From an uncultured Eubacteriales bacterium (GTDB lineage: Bacteria; Bacillota; Clostridia; Christensenellales; Aristaeellaceae), in NCBI GenBank assembly GCA_900315315.1, contig OMYT01000022.1, positions 1 through 54,236 on the forward strand: 54,236 nucleotides of DNA. The letters are read 5' to 3'. The position numbers and the translations under genes were made by a program. Of the stretch, positions 34,139 through 42,423 are shown one piece after another (position 1 is the stretch's first letter; the number at the start of each line of letters is the position of its first letter). A model generated the notes under the pieces. The model saw nothing but the letters and a program-made list of their open reading frames with translations, was not told the origin of the DNA and did no database searches.

Positions 34139-34642
34139 TCATCTCCTTTGGTATTCCGCCAGCGTTCTGACTTCACAGCCTTTATCCGCGTAATAGGCGA
34201 GCATTTCGGGAACCTTTTTCAGGTCATAACTGGTGACACAGTCAGAAATAACGTGCACTGTATATCCGGCTTTGACCATGTTGAAACAGGTGGACTTAAC
34301 GCAGGCTGTCGCGTCTGCGCCGGTGATGAAAAACTCGCTGATTCCGTTTGCCCGGATGTAGTCCGAAAATGCTTCGCTCGTCAGTGCGTTCGACTTCGAT
34401 TTGACAAAGATCTTGTCTGATACGATTTTCAGTTCCGGAACAAGTTCCGCGCCTTTGGTGCCGGGCTTAAACGTGCGTGTTCCGGCGGACAGATTGTTAT
34501 GTTGGATATAAATGATATCCATGCCGTTCCCAACTGCCCAGTCAATGGCAGCGTTCAGCTTTTCAATAATATCCCGGTAATGCTTTGTGATATCGTTTTG
34601 GATGTCGATTACGACAAGCGCTTTTTTGTTCGCTGTATGCAT
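34139..34642 (-). CDS. Cysteine hydrolase (isochorismatase-like)
   Basis: 167 aa. The Asp-Lys-Cys triad of the isochorismatase-like fold is visible: VVIDIQNDIT near 13, FVKSKSNALTSE near 84, and the nucleophile in GADATACVKSTCFNM near 118. Members hydrolyse nicotinamide, ureido or N-carbamoyl compounds. Only 2 bp separate it from the PfkB kinase gene upstream, so they are co-transcribed. Confidence 0.88.
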   Translation of the reverse strand: MHTANKKALVVIDIQNDITKHYRDIIEKLNAAIDWAVGNGMDIIYIQHNNLSAGTRTFKPGTKGAELVPELKIVSDKIFVKSKSNALTSEAFSDYIRANGISEFFITGADATACVKSTCFNMVKAGYTVHVISDCVTSYDLKKVPEMLAYYADKGCEVRTLAEYQRR

Positions 34643-34644
34643 TT

Positions 34645-35553
34645 TTATATCCTTCCGTTCTTTATCAGTTCCTGTACTTCTTTCAGCTTAGGCGGGTTCA
34701 GCGGTAAGGGAAATCGTGAGATAGCGATCGCGGAGCAGGCGCTGGCAAAACGCACCAGATCCTCATCCTTCAAATCGTGAAGAAGGCTGTACACGCAGCC
34801 TGCCTTGAAGGTGTCGCCCGCGCCTAATGTGCTTCTGACCGTAACAGAGAACGGTTTCATCCGCTGAATGGGTTCACCCTTCCGGGCGTACAGCATGTCT
34901 CCGCCGCCCTGGGTCAGAATGGTCAGGCCGTCCGACTCCTGCTGCATCCGTTCCATAATGGTTTCCGGAGCCATTCCGGCATAATGTTCCGCTGTGAACT
35001 CCTTTGATACCACGTTCACGGCAGCCTGACGGTGCAGGATCGAATCATGCGGACTGTCAATAGTTACGAAAGGAACATTGTGCTTCCGGCAGAGCTCCGC
35101 TGCCCGCAGGGATTCTTCCCCGAAATAGGGGTCGATCGCCGCTGCCTTGCAGCCCGCGATATCCTCTTCTTTCGGGATACTCCACCATCTTTCACCAGTG
35201 GAAAACAGCGTCTGAAATCTTCCCATGGGCGAGCGTACAAGCCCTGCAATCACCACATAGTCCATGACGCCTTTATCTTCTGTAAAACACAGGGAAGACA
35301 GATCCACGGTCTTGTCTGCATAGAAGGCTTTCAGCATTGGGGCGACTTCCGTACCGATCCAGGTACCGTCCATCCGAACGGACACACCGAGGGACGAGAG
35401 TACGGTTGCCGCCGTGCCCGTTTCACCGCCGGGCAGGAAATACTGCTCCGCGATTTCCGAATACTCATCCGGCTGCAGGAAACCGCCTTTCAGCAGGAAG
35501 GAATGGGTTCCCAGGACCTGACCGAAGAGGTAAACCTCAAAAACCTGTTTCAT
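34645..35553 (-). CDS. PfkB-family carbohydrate kinase
   Basis: 302 aa. The ATP/anion-hole motif RSTLGAGDTFKAGC near 252 contains the catalytic Asp, and LPGGETGTAATVLSSLGV near 43 is the sugar-binding region. PfkB kinases phosphorylate ribose, fructose, nucleosides or related sugars. I chose the ATG at 35553 (GGAG at 35566-35569, somewhat far); the frame is open upstream but lacks a ribosome site. It is the second gene after the TetR-flavodoxin pair. Confidence 0.87.
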   Translation of the reverse strand: MKQVFEVYLFGQVLGTHSFLLKGGFLQPDEYSEIAEQYFLPGGETGTAATVLSSLGVSVRMDGTWIGTEVAPMLKAFYADKTVDLSSLCFTEDKGVMDYVVIAGLVRSPMGRFQTLFSTGERWWSIPKEEDIAGCKAAAIDPYFGEESLRAAELCRKHNVPFVTIDSPHDSILHRQAAVNVVSKEFTAEHYAGMAPETIMERMQQESDGLTILTQGGGDMLYARKGEPIQRMKPFSVTVRSTLGAGDTFKAGCVYSLLHDLKDEDLVRFASACSAIAISRFPLPLNPPKLKEVQELIKNGRI

Positions 35554-35619
35554 GTTATGAAGACGCTCCTTACTTTGATGAAATGCTGTATGAAGGTTTC
35601 CGCACAAGCTTTCACAGTG

Positions 35620-36303
35620 TTACATGCCCCCGTTTACCTGACGGATGTACTCTTCCGCGGGGATCATGGGCTTTTCCAGGCCGGCGATCGTTTCGGCTGA
35701 TAAGCATAGCTCGGTGCCGTACTCCTCCCCGGCTTTCTCAAAGCGCATCAGCAGCGGATCCGCTACGACTGCAGCTTCCGGCACGTTCAGCAAGGGTGTC
35801 TCGGGTACACAAACCATATCGTGATTGCCGAAACAGGTTTTGCACATTTGCTTCAGCCCATCAAAGTTGCCTTCCCAGTGGGGAAAGCCGCAGCCGCAGA
35901 TGACCAGCGTATGGATGCGGGAAAAATCCGCCAGCGCTTCATGGCGTACCGTTCCGTCCGCTTCCTGCACCATCTTCATCCGGACCAAAGGGATCGTCCG
36001 GTCCAGCACGGCTTTCAGGTGGGAAGGCATACCATAGCAGTACAGCGGGAAGCTCCAGATAATCACGTCCGCATCCCGGTAAAGATCCAGGATCGCGTTC
36101 TGATCATCGTCAATGACGCAATGGCCGTCCCCGTGTGCCCAGCAGCCAAAACAACCCCGGCAGGGGGCGATCTGCTGTTCAATAACGTTGACGATATTCA
36201 CTATGTGGCGGCCGTCAGCATTCAATCCCTTAAGAAACGCTTCCGTCAGTCGGAATGTATCGCTCTTTTTCTTGGGGCTTCCGTTCAATACAAGAATCTT
36301 CAT
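35620..36303 (-). CDS. Flavodoxin-like NAD(P)H-dependent oxidoreductase
   Basis: 227 aa. The FMN-binding loop is LNGSPKKKSDTFRL near residues 6-19; VIIWSFPLYCYGMPSHLKAVLDR near 80-102 is typical of the family. Cysteines PCRGCFGCW near 48 are as in iron-sulfur flavoproteins and azoreductase-like members. GGAG lies 12 bp upstream of the ATG at 36303. The TetR gene upstream on the same strand probably regulates it, by analogy with many TetR/flavodoxin pairs. Confidence 0.88.
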   Translation of the reverse strand: MKILVLNGSPKKKSDTFRLTEAFLKGLNADGRHIVNIVNVIEQQIAPCRGCFGCWAHGDGHCVIDDDQNAILDLYRDADVIIWSFPLYCYGMPSHLKAVLDRTIPLVRMKMVQEADGTVRHEALADFSRIHTLVICGCGFPHWEGNFDGLKQMCKTCFGNHDMVCVPETPLLNVPEAAVVADPLLMRFEKAGEEYGTELCLSAETIAGLEKPMIPAEEYIRQVNGGM

Positions 36304-36381
36304 CGTTTTATTACTCCTTCTCTTCTGTTGCTTTTAGTTGTTCCAGCGATTTCAAGGCTGCTGCTTTGTGTTTTGCTCATC

Positions 36382-36972
36382 TCATACTCCATATGTATCG
36401 ATAAAAAAATGTGCGAAAGCTTCTATCCGGGTCAGCGCATCGTCCATTTTCTCCGGCTCACGATCACACAGATGGATCAGAGCAGAGACAGGAGCTGTAT
36501 AGGAGAGAGCAAGCAGCTCAGGATCACCCCGGCGAAGCAGTCCCTTATCCATCATGCCGGAGAACACATGGGTAAACATCTCTGTGAGCCCTGTAAGGAA
36601 ATGCTTCGTGGCAAGCTGCCTTGCCCGTTCGTCCCGGAACTGTTCAATGGTAAGCAGTTTCCTCGTCATCACGACCGTTTCGTCATGAACGGTGAAATTC
36701 ACCATTCGCATTGTCATTGCAAGCAGCTCTTCCTGAGATTTCGGCACAGGGGGCAAACGTTCCGGAGAACCAAACCGCTCTTCGTAATAGGCAATCAGCC
36801 TGTCCAGCAAGGCGTTCCAGATTGCTTCCTTGCTGTCAAAATGTCGATACATCGCGGATTTGACAAGTCCTACAGATTCCATCAGTTCATTGATGTTTGT
36901 CCCCTCATATCCCTTCTGCGAAAACAGCTCCAATGCTTTCGTCAGGATTCTTTCCTTTGTGCCATTTGCCAT
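36382..36972 (-). CDS. TetR-family regulator
   Basis: 196 aa. The N-terminal helix-turn-helix is ERILTKALELFSQKGYEGTN then LVKSAMYRHFDSKE (residues 7-50). The ligand domain is about 145 residues. It lies 78 bp upstream of the flavodoxin gene and directly downstream of the double operator at 36995-37033, so autoregulation with its neighbour as target is likely. Confidence 0.92.
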   Translation of the reverse strand: MANGTKERILTKALELFSQKGYEGTNINELMESVGLVKSAMYRHFDSKEAIWNALLDRLIAYYEERFGSPERLPPVPKSQEELLAMTMRMVNFTVHDETVVMTRKLLTIEQFRDERARQLATKHFLTGLTEMFTHVFSGMMDKGLLRRGDPELLALSYTAPVSALIHLCDREPEKMDDALTRIEAFAHFFIDTYGV

Positions 36973-36994
36973 TCAATCACCCTTTCCGAGAATA

Positions 36995-37042
36995 TGAACG
37001 TCCGGTCACATCATTATAGTGACCAAATGTTCACTTTGTCAA
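36995..37042 (-). promoter_or_regulatory. tetR promoter with two operator-like sites
   Basis: On the minus strand the promoter is TTGACA (37037-37042), 18-bp spacer, TATAAT (37013-37018). Two 14-bp sites share the pattern TGAAC-N4-GGTCA: 37020-37033 lies between -35 and -10, and 36995-37008 lies just downstream in the opposite sense (25 bp between centres). Binding at either would block polymerase. Confidence 0.75.
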
Positions 37043-37095
37043 GGGCAGAATGATGTTCGAAACTTAATACACCATAGCGGAGAGGATTACAAGTC

Positions 37096-37124
37096 TTGAA
37101 AAAACGGCTGTTTTGTGGTAATAT
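37096..37124 (+). promoter_or_regulatory. Promoter of the DUF523 gene
   Basis: TTGAAA (37096-37101), 17-bp spacer, TAATAT (37119-37124). Confidence 0.55.
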
Positions 37125-37134
37125 GCGGGCATTG

Positions 37135-37158
37135 AGGGGAGGATTTTCCCCGCTTTTT
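37135..37158 (+). terminator. Early hairpin with T-run ahead of the DUF523 gene
   Basis: GGGGA (37137-37141) pairs with TCCCC (37147-37151) and GC plus six T follow. It lies within the first 30 bases of the predicted transcript, so it looks like a leader attenuator. The alternative pairing with GCGGG at 37125-37129 (CCCGC at 37149-37153) could compete with it. Confidence 0.4.
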
Positions 37159-37234
37159 TGTCGATGCACCGATAATTGTTTCCTTCATGCCATTGTCAGG
37201 CATTACAAAACATACAGAGGATGAATTTGAAAAG

Positions 37235-37708
37235 ATGAAGATTTTGATCAGTGCCTGCCTGTTGGGCGAAAATTGCAAATATAACGGCGGCAATAATCAA
37301 AACCCGGAACTCCTCCGCCTTCTCTCGGGACATACGCTTATTCCGGTTTGTCCGGAAATCCTGGGCGGACTGCCTGTTCCCCGCGTTCCGGCGGAGATTG
37401 TGAACGGCGTTGTTGTAAACCGGGAAAACAGATCTGTGGACGAACTGTTCCGCCTGGGAGCTGAAAAGGCACTGGAGATTGCAGAAAAGAAGAAACCTGA
37501 TCTGATTATTCTGCAATCCCGAAGCCCCAGCTGTGGAGCAAAAGAAATCTATGACGGAACTTTTTCCGGGAAGTTGATTCCCGGTCAGGGAGTGTTTGCT
37601 GAGCTGGCATCGTGTTCCGGATTTCATGTGATGGATGTGGAAGATGCCATAGCAAACAGATTGGAGGAACTTGAGCCTGATCTGAATACGGAGGTGTACA
37701 AATCGTGA
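37235..37708 (+). CDS. DUF523 protein (TudS-like desulfidase family)
   Basis: 157 aa. Cysteine motifs are ISACLLGENCKYNGG near residues 6-20 and RSPSCGAKE near 105; VCPEILGGLPVPRVPAEI lies between. DUF523 proteins include the thiouracil desulfidase TudS, which uses three cysteines for a 4Fe-4S cluster that removes sulfur from thio-bases. Its stop overlaps the start of the following small cysteine-rich protein by one base, suggesting the two act together. I chose the ATG at 37235; the upstream in-frame ATG at 37187 also has no good SD. Confidence 0.82.
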   Translation: MKILISACLLGENCKYNGGNNQNPELLRLLSGHTLIPVCPEILGGLPVPRVPAEIVNGVVVNRENRSVDELFRLGAEKALEIAEKKKPDLIILQSRSPSCGAKEIYDGTFSGKLIPGQGVFAELASCSGFHVMDVEDAIANRLEELEPDLNTEVYKS

Positions 37709-37959
37709 TGTTTACGGGCAGAATTCGGATCGCGGATACCACCCGGGAAGAACGGGAACAGATCGTAGCGGAATCCATTGGAAATATCTCCGGTCTTTGT
37801 GATGGATGCAGTCCCGGGATCATTGAGATGTATCAGGATTATATTGAAGGGCGGAAGGAACTCCGTGAAATAAATGCTGAATTCCGGGCCGGATATGTGT
37901 CCGGTGCTCAGGGTCCGGAACATCCCGGCTGCCTTGCGGGAGAAGGTATGCTGGAGTGA
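37708..37959 (+). CDS. Small cysteine-containing protein, paralogue of 40677-40895
   Basis: 83 aa. Residues 7-55 share with the protein at 40677 the pattern DTTREERxxIV, a GLCDGC core, YQxYIxGxKExREINA. The shared DTTREER codons are identical over 20 bases at 37735-37754 and 40698-40717. CDGC could bind a metal. No named family recognised. It starts on the DUF523 stop codon; the downstream DNA contains a metallophosphatase remnant. Confidence 0.7.
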   Translation: MFTGRIRIADTTREEREQIVAESIGNISGLCDGCSPGIIEMYQDYIEGRKELREINAEFRAGYVSGAQGPEHPGCLAGEGMLE

Positions 37960-37961
37960 TT

Positions 37962-38048
37962 CACCGTTTCCATGAGGGTTTCGAGGGCCGGCAACATGGA
38001 ATTATGTACCGGCTGCACAGCCATCGGACTTTACCGGGAAGCCCATGA
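37962..38048 (+). pseudogene. 3'-end remnant of a metallophosphatase gene
   Basis: The frame reads HRFHEGFEGRQHGIMYRL, then a stop at 38046-38048. It matches the C-terminus of the metallophosphatase at 39488-40228 (HRFHDSIEGRHHGIMYRL). Over 54 bases (37962-38015 against 40130-40183) 46 positions are identical. Only this tail remains, without a start. It overlaps the 3' end of the convergent DUF998 gene, whose last codons are thus partly made of foreign sequence. Confidence 0.75.
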
Positions 38049-38661
38049 ACAGATATATCCCGCATACCGCATTGAAGCCAACTGCGGCAAACACGCTGAA
38101 ACGTTCCACAATTCCAAAATACTGCGGAGGAACCGCACCCTTGCCGATTGCGCCAACCATCATCATGAGGAGCGCGACAGCAGCCCAGATCCCAATCCCC
38201 CGAATACCGTCCTTTTTGAACCCGGCAATGATCAGGCATACGAGCGAAACGATTGATAACAGTACAACGGCGATTGTTACAACCATATGCATGATCTCCT
38301 GAAAAGACGCGATCTCCTTTCCGCTGTCCGCAAGCGGGAACATCGCATATCCCACATAGGAGATCCAGTTCATGATTGAGAACAGGTGCATGCCAATCCG
38401 AAAAAGCGGAGTGGAAACTTTATTCTCAGATATATAAATGGAAACACATGTTGCGCAGACAACGCTGCAAACCCCGTATAATGCTGCAATCTGATTCCAA
38501 AGCATTCTGGACGGTGCTGTTTCCGCAGACAGATCACTGACGGCCTGCTCCATCCAGTTGTATCCCGGAAACGCGGACGGGGAAATAACCACAGCCAAAG
38601 TGTAGGATACGAATGCAACGACGCCGGTTAATCCGAGCCAGTTAATGAGCTTTCTTTTCAT
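38002..38661 (-). CDS. DUF998 family membrane protein
   Basis: 219 aa with six predicted helices; the first, with WLGLTGVVAFVSYTLAV, is followed by NWMEQAVSDLSAETAPSR, a loop typical of DUF998. Role unknown. GGAGG at 38670-38674 favours the ATG at 38661 over TTG 38676. It overlaps the end of the TetR gene by 20 bp and is probably its target. The last residues lie over the metallophosphatase remnant. Confidence 0.83.
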   Translation of the reverse strand: MKRKLINWLGLTGVVAFVSYTLAVVISPSAFPGYNWMEQAVSDLSAETAPSRMLWNQIAALYGVCSVVCATCVSIYISENKVSTPLFRIGMHLFSIMNWISYVGYAMFPLADSGKEIASFQEIMHMVVTIAVVLLSIVSLVCLIIAGFKKDGIRGIGIWAAVALLMMMVGAIGKGAVPPQYFGIVERFSVFAAVGFNAVCGIYLFMGFPVKSDGCAAGT

Positions 38662-39280
38662 CCTTTTCTCCTCCAACCTGTATGCTGAACCATCTGATAT
38701 AATCTTTCAGTTCCTTTGTATACTGGCTTTCATCATCGCCAAAGTGTTCTGCCTTTCCGGCTGTAATTCTGTCCATTTGGTAATCGATCAGAGAATGGAC
38801 TGTCAGTGCAAAGGACATTGCGGCTGTATCAATACCGTCACTTTTCATTTTTCCATGAACGGCCAGCGCATAGAACAGATTTCTTGTCACCCGGATCATG
38901 TGTTCGGTTTCCTCCAGCATGATCTCCGCTGCCAGGGGATTAATGGATCTTTCAGAATAAAGCACCCTGAAAAAGCGCATCATATTCCGATCAGTGATCA
39001 GGCTCAGATAGGCAGACAGAGATTCCATGAGAATTCGCTCCAGATCCTTTGACGCAAAATCCTCGGGATCCGTAAACCCGGAGGAACGATTCTGCTTTGC
39101 TTTTTCCCTGAGATAGCTGTACATTGCTTTAACGATGTCGTCTTTTGATTTGAAATGGTTATACAAAGACGGGGCTTTGATCCTGACTTTCTCGGCAATC
39201 TGAGCCATGGAAATGGCTTTTAATCCGTTTTCGGATGCCAGTTCCAACGCTGCAAGGATGATTTCTTCCTTTCGTTCCAT
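38642..39280 (-). CDS. TetR-family regulator
   Basis: 212 aa. Helix-turn-helix residues 4-52: IILAALELASENGLKAISMA, then VRIKAPSLYNHFKSKDDIV. GGAG 8 bp upstream sets the ATG at 39280. It shares a transcript with DUF998 and probably binds the inverted repeats at 39311-39336. Confidence 0.9.
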   Translation of the reverse strand: MERKEEIILAALELASENGLKAISMAQIAEKVRIKAPSLYNHFKSKDDIVKAMYSYLREKAKQNRSSGFTDPEDFASKDLERILMESLSAYLSLITDRNMMRFFRVLYSERSINPLAAEIMLEETEHMIRVTRNLFYALAVHGKMKSDGIDTAAMSFALTVHSLIDYQMDRITAGKAEHFGDDESQYTKELKDYIRWFSIQVGGEKDEKKAH

Positions 39281-39310
39281 CGTCACGTCTCCTTTGGAAA
39301 CTTCCTTAGA

Positions 39311-39336
39311 TTAGTAATTATGCTAACATATATTAG
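39311..39336. promoter_or_regulatory. Overlapping TTAG/CTAA inverted repeats upstream of tetR
   Basis: TTAG-N8-CTAA (39311-39326) and CTAA-N6-TTAG (39323-39336) overlap in an AT-rich stretch 30-55 bp upstream of the TetR start. This looks like an operator array; the binding protein is inferred to be the TetR gene product. Confidence 0.5.
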
Positions 39337-39487
39337 TTCTTTTTGTCCAGAGAAAAAACCTGTTCCGGGAAGATCAGTAAATAACTCTTGACTTCAGGAT
39401 ATTTTTAATGTTTAAAATACGAATAACGAAACCTGCCTATCACCTGTGTTCAGACGGCGGAGCAGAGAACATGGAAGGAGCAGCTTC

Positions 39488-40228
39488 ATGAGTTTGTTTG
39501 CGATCGGAGATCTTCATCTCCATTTTCAGTCAGAACTGAAAGCTCCGGGGCAGCTTCATGAACCGGTCTGGAAAAACCATGATATGAAATTCCGGCAAAA
39601 CTGTGAAAAGCTGATCAAGCCGGATGATACGCTGGTGCTGGTTGGAGATCACAGCTGGGGCAGGAAGCTCCCGGAATGTGAAAAGGATCTGGAATATATC
39701 TGCTCACTTCCCGGAAGGAAGATTCTATTACGCGGGAACCACGATATGTTCTGGGACGCAAAGAAAACAGACGCACTGAACACGCAGTACGCCGGAAAAC
39801 TGTTTTTCCTTCAGAACAACTATGCTTCTTATCAGGATTACGCGATTGTCGGAACCAAAGGATACACTTTTGAAGGCCCGTTTTATATGCGCGGAAATAA
39901 AATCGTAGGCTGGGACGGGGTTGCGGAATCAATCGCAGTAAAGCGGATTGAACGGGAGATCGAACGCCTGAGGCTTTCCTTTGAAGCCGCCCTGAAGGAC
40001 GGCTACAGCCGGTTCATCATGTTTCTGCATTATCCGCCCACCAATGTAATGGAGAGAAACAGTGATTTTACCGCCATGGCCGAGAAATATAAGGTGGAAC
40101 AGGTCATTTATGCGCACTGCCATGGAGAGCATCGTTTCCATGACAGCATCGAGGGCCGGCATCACGGAATCATGTACCGGCTGGTTTCCGGCGACTACCT
40201 AAATTGGGTGCCGCTGCAAATACTGTGA
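39488..40228 (+). CDS. Metallophosphatase (calcineurin-like)
   Basis: 246 aa. All metal motifs are present: GDLHLHF near 7, GDHSWGRKL near 56, LLRGNHDMFWD near 85, FLHYPPT near 180 and a final HCHGEH near 214. These enzymes hydrolyse phosphoesters with a two-metal centre; the substrate is unknown. GGAAGGAG is 7 bp before the ATG at 39488. The DUF188 gene follows after 9 bp. A degenerate copy of this gene's 3' end lies at 37962-38015. Confidence 0.88.
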   Translation: MSLFAIGDLHLHFQSELKAPGQLHEPVWKNHDMKFRQNCEKLIKPDDTLVLVGDHSWGRKLPECEKDLEYICSLPGRKILLRGNHDMFWDAKKTDALNTQYAGKLFFLQNNYASYQDYAIVGTKGYTFEGPFYMRGNKIVGWDGVAESIAVKRIEREIERLRLSFEAALKDGYSRFIMFLHYPPTNVMERNSDFTAMAEKYKVEQVIYAHCHGEHRFHDSIEGRHHGIMYRLVSGDYLNWVPLQIL

Positions 40229-40237
40229 GGTGATCGT

Positions 40238-40696
40238 TTGACTGTTTATGTTGACGCGGATGCCTGTCCGGTTACGCGGATAGCGGAGCGGATTGCCAAA
40301 GAACACGGCATTCCTGTTACGCTGCTTTGTGACACCAACCATCAGCTGACCTCCGATTACAGCATTGTCAAGGTGATTGGCGCAGGCGCGGATGCAGTTG
40401 ATATCGCATTGATCAATCTCTGCCATCGCGGGGATATCGTTGTCACACAGGATTATGGAGTAGCAGCGCTGGCTCTTGGCAAAGGCGCAAGGGCGATCCA
40501 TCAGAGCGGTAAATGGTATACCGATGAGAATATTGACGGCCTGCTGATGGAACGTCATCTGGCAAAGAAAGCAAGACGCAGCGGAAAGCATCACCTGAAG
40601 GGCCCGGCGAAGCGTACAGAGGAAGATGATAAACGCTTTGCGGAAAGCTTTGAACGAATGATCCAGGAGGCACTGAATGAAATCCATTCTGATTAA
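40238..40696 (+). CDS. DUF188 family protein (YaiI/YqxD)
   Basis: 152 aa, beginning VYVDADACPVTRIAERIA, the typical signature of YqxD/YaiI, a PIN-like fold with conserved aspartates (DADACP; VTQDYGVAALAL near 68). Presumed nuclease-like, unproven. TTG start at 40238 after GAGGTG; there is no upstream ATG. It overlaps the next gene by 20 bp. Confidence 0.88.
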   Translation: MTVYVDADACPVTRIAERIAKEHGIPVTLLCDTNHQLTSDYSIVKVIGAGADAVDIALINLCHRGDIVVTQDYGVAALALGKGARAIHQSGKWYTDENIDGLLMERHLAKKARRSGKHHLKGPAKRTEEDDKRFAESFERMIQEALNEIHSD

Positions 40697-40895
40697 TGAT
40701 ACCACCCGGGAAGAACGCATCCGGATTGTTCATCAGGCGCTCTGGGGTTCCTGCGGAATTGATTGTGAGTTTTGTTCCGGCTGTGATAACCGGGGCGGCG
40801 GCCGTATTGAAAGCATTTACCAGCCATACATTGACGGACTGAAGGAAATCCGGGAAATCAACGCAGATTATACTGCTCCGTTTGTACGGGGCTGA
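40677..40895 (+). CDS. Small cysteine-rich protein, paralogue of 37708-37959
   Basis: 72 aa. DTTREERIRIV, then GIDCEFCSGCDNRG (CxxC-x-C type, residues 27-41), then YQPYIDGLKEIREINADY. The cysteines suggest metal or FeS binding. AGGAGG at 40665-40670 is 6 bp from the ATG. It begins inside the DUF188 gene, and the paralogue at 37708 begins on the stop of DUF523, so this family is repeatedly coupled to enzyme genes. Confidence 0.7.
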   Translation: MKSILINDTTREERIRIVHQALWGSCGIDCEFCSGCDNRGGGRIESIYQPYIDGLKEIREINADYTAPFVRG

Positions 40896-40914
40896 ATCAA
40901 CAAGGAGAAAAGGC

Positions 40915-41202
40915 ATGAGCAGGATCAAAGATTTACAGAAACAGGTTTTTAAAGTGCTGGCGGATACTGACGAACCGATGAAGGCCATGGCTCATCTGCA
41001 CGGCGTATCTCTGGAGGATATTCAGTCAATCGACTACTCCTGGGGAGAAATCAACTTTGAGTATCACCCGATGAACAGAGAACTGCTTGTGGAAGACTGC
41101 ATGTGTGAGCCCTGTGAAGCTGGTGGTAGCTATGATGTCAACATGGAGCCGGATGACATTGAAGTATCCGATACCGTGACAGTGATCTGGGAGATTGGGT
41201 GA
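40915..41202 (+). CDS. Hypothetical protein with CxCxxC motif
   Basis: 95 aa, starting MSRIKDLQKQVFKVLADTDE, with ECMCEPCEAGG-like residues (VEDCMCEPCEAGGSYD) near 60-75. No family recognised. AAGGAGAAAAGG lies upstream of ATG 40915. It may share the transcript from 39488. Confidence 0.6.
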   Translation: MSRIKDLQKQVFKVLADTDEPMKAMAHLHGVSLEDIQSIDYSWGEINFEYHPMNRELLVEDCMCEPCEAGGSYDVNMEPDDIEVSDTVTVIWEIG

Positions 41203-41305
41203 TAAAAAGTCCCGAAAAGAACACAGCATATATTGTATTTCACTCCTGAAAGCGATACAATTAATAGCGGTTCTGCCAGAAACAGAAGCAGGAGTGAAAG
41301 GTGAA

Positions 41306-41446
41306 ATGAATCAGGGGAAATCGGAGACGCAGGAAGTAACCTGGGAAGATGATCATCCTTGGCTGGTGCAGATGACTAAAGCAGAAGATGATGATTCTGT
41401 TGATGAAGTAATCAGATACACTCTTGATGAATTGAGATTTGCATAA
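41306..41446 (+). CDS. Small acidic hypothetical protein
   Basis: 46 aa (MNQGKSETQEVTWEDDHPWL onwards), strongly acidic. AGGAG and AAAGG lie 3-15 bp upstream. The open frame runs further upstream to 41195, but without start support. No family recognised; may not be translated. Confidence 0.4.
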   Translation: MNQGKSETQEVTWEDDHPWLVQMTKAEDDDSVDEVIRYTLDELRFA

Positions 41447-41514
41447 GGATATAATGGGGCTGCAAAGGCGAATTATTCGTTTTAGCAGCCTCATAAACAT
41501 TTTCGGAGGGATAC

Positions 41515-42045
41515 ATGAACCGTTATATCGTCTTCGACGTAGAGACTCCCAACAGGGAAAACAGCAGGATGAGCGCCATCGGGATCAGCGTGATTGAGAA
41601 TGGATGTATTGTAGACAGTTTCTTTTCATATGTTGATCCAGAGCAACCTTTTGACAGTTTCAATTCTGAACTGACTGGCATCGATGAGAACACGGTGGCG
41701 GATGCCCCGACGTTTCCTGAATTATGGCAACAGATTGAGCCGTTGATGGACAGTGGCATACTGGTAGCTCATAACGCACAGTTTGATATGGGAGTGCTAC
41801 GTAACTGCCTGCATGATTACGGAGTCAGATGGAAGCCCAGTGCGCAGGCAATCTGCACAGTGTTGATTGGCAGGAGCATTCTGCCGGATATCAGCCATAA
41901 GCTGAATAATATGTGCAGCTACTACGGGATTTGCCTGGATCATCATCAGGCAGACAGCGACAGTCAGGCATGTGCAGAAATCCTGCTTCGATACATGAAG
42001 GATGGAACTCCAGTGGATCAATATATCAGGGATTACGAGCTGTAA
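41515..42045 (+). CDS. DEDDh 3'-5' exonuclease (DnaQ-like)
   Basis: 176 aa. Exo I is IVFDVETPN near 6-14, Exo II region [12 protein letters not shown] near 89 and Exo [19 protein letters not shown] near 145-160 with the catalytic His. The length fits stand-alone epsilon-like proofreading or RNase T-type nucleases. GGAGGG before ATG 41515. Confidence 0.88.
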   Translation: MNRYIVFDVETPNRENSRMSAIGISVIENGCIVDSFFSYVDPEQPFDSFNSELTGIDENTVADAPTFPELWQQIEPLMDSGILVAHNAQFDMGVLRNCLHDYGVRWKPSAQAICTVLIGRSILPDISHKLNNMCSYYGICLDHHQADSDSQACAEILLRYMKDGTPVDQYIRDYEL

Positions 42046-42058
42046 TCGGTCAAGGTGT

Positions 42059-42087
42059 TGCCAGTGTATGCATAACATGCTATAATC
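42059..42087 (+). promoter_or_regulatory. Promoter of the HU gene
   Basis: TTGCCA (42059-42064), 17-bp spacer, TATAAT (42082-42087). Confidence 0.75.
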
Positions 42088-42128
42088 CCTTGAATCATAA
42101 GCCCTGGAGGGCAGAAAGGAAGTTGACT

Positions 42129-42401
42129 ATGAATAAGGGAGAACTGATTAATGCTGTGGCCGCGAATGGTCTGACCAAGAAGGATGCTGAAACTGCTATC
42201 AATGCCGTTTTTGGCGCTATCGGAGATGCTCTGGCAAAGGGCGAAGCTGTTCAGCTGATTGGCTTTGGTACCTTTGGTGTGAAAGAACGCGCTGCTCGTG
42301 AAGGCCGTAATCCGCGGACTGGCGAAGTCGTGAAGATCAAGGCCTCTAAGGTCCCCACCTTTAAAGCGGGCAAAGCGCTTAAAGATAAAGTCGCCAAATA
42401 A
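42129..42401 (+). CDS. hup: HU-type DNA-binding protein
   Basis: 90 aa, the standard length. [11 protein letters not shown] at the start and [20 protein letters not shown] (the DNA-clamp arm) near 48-67 are classical. It bends DNA as a dimer and shapes the nucleoid. AAAGGAAG upstream. The next gene (H1-like) follows 22 bp later. Confidence 0.95.
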   Translation: MNKGELINAVAANGLTKKDAETAINAVFGAIGDALAKGEAVQLIGFGTFGVKERAAREGRNPRTGEVVKIKASKVPTFKAGKALKDKVAK

Positions 42402-42423
42402 CAGACAAGGAAGGTAATGAATT

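Noticed and set aside
41306-41446. Terminator after the small acidic protein
   Set aside because: The GGGGCTGC/GCAGCC pairing at 41456-41490 has no T-run, so I left it out of the terminators.
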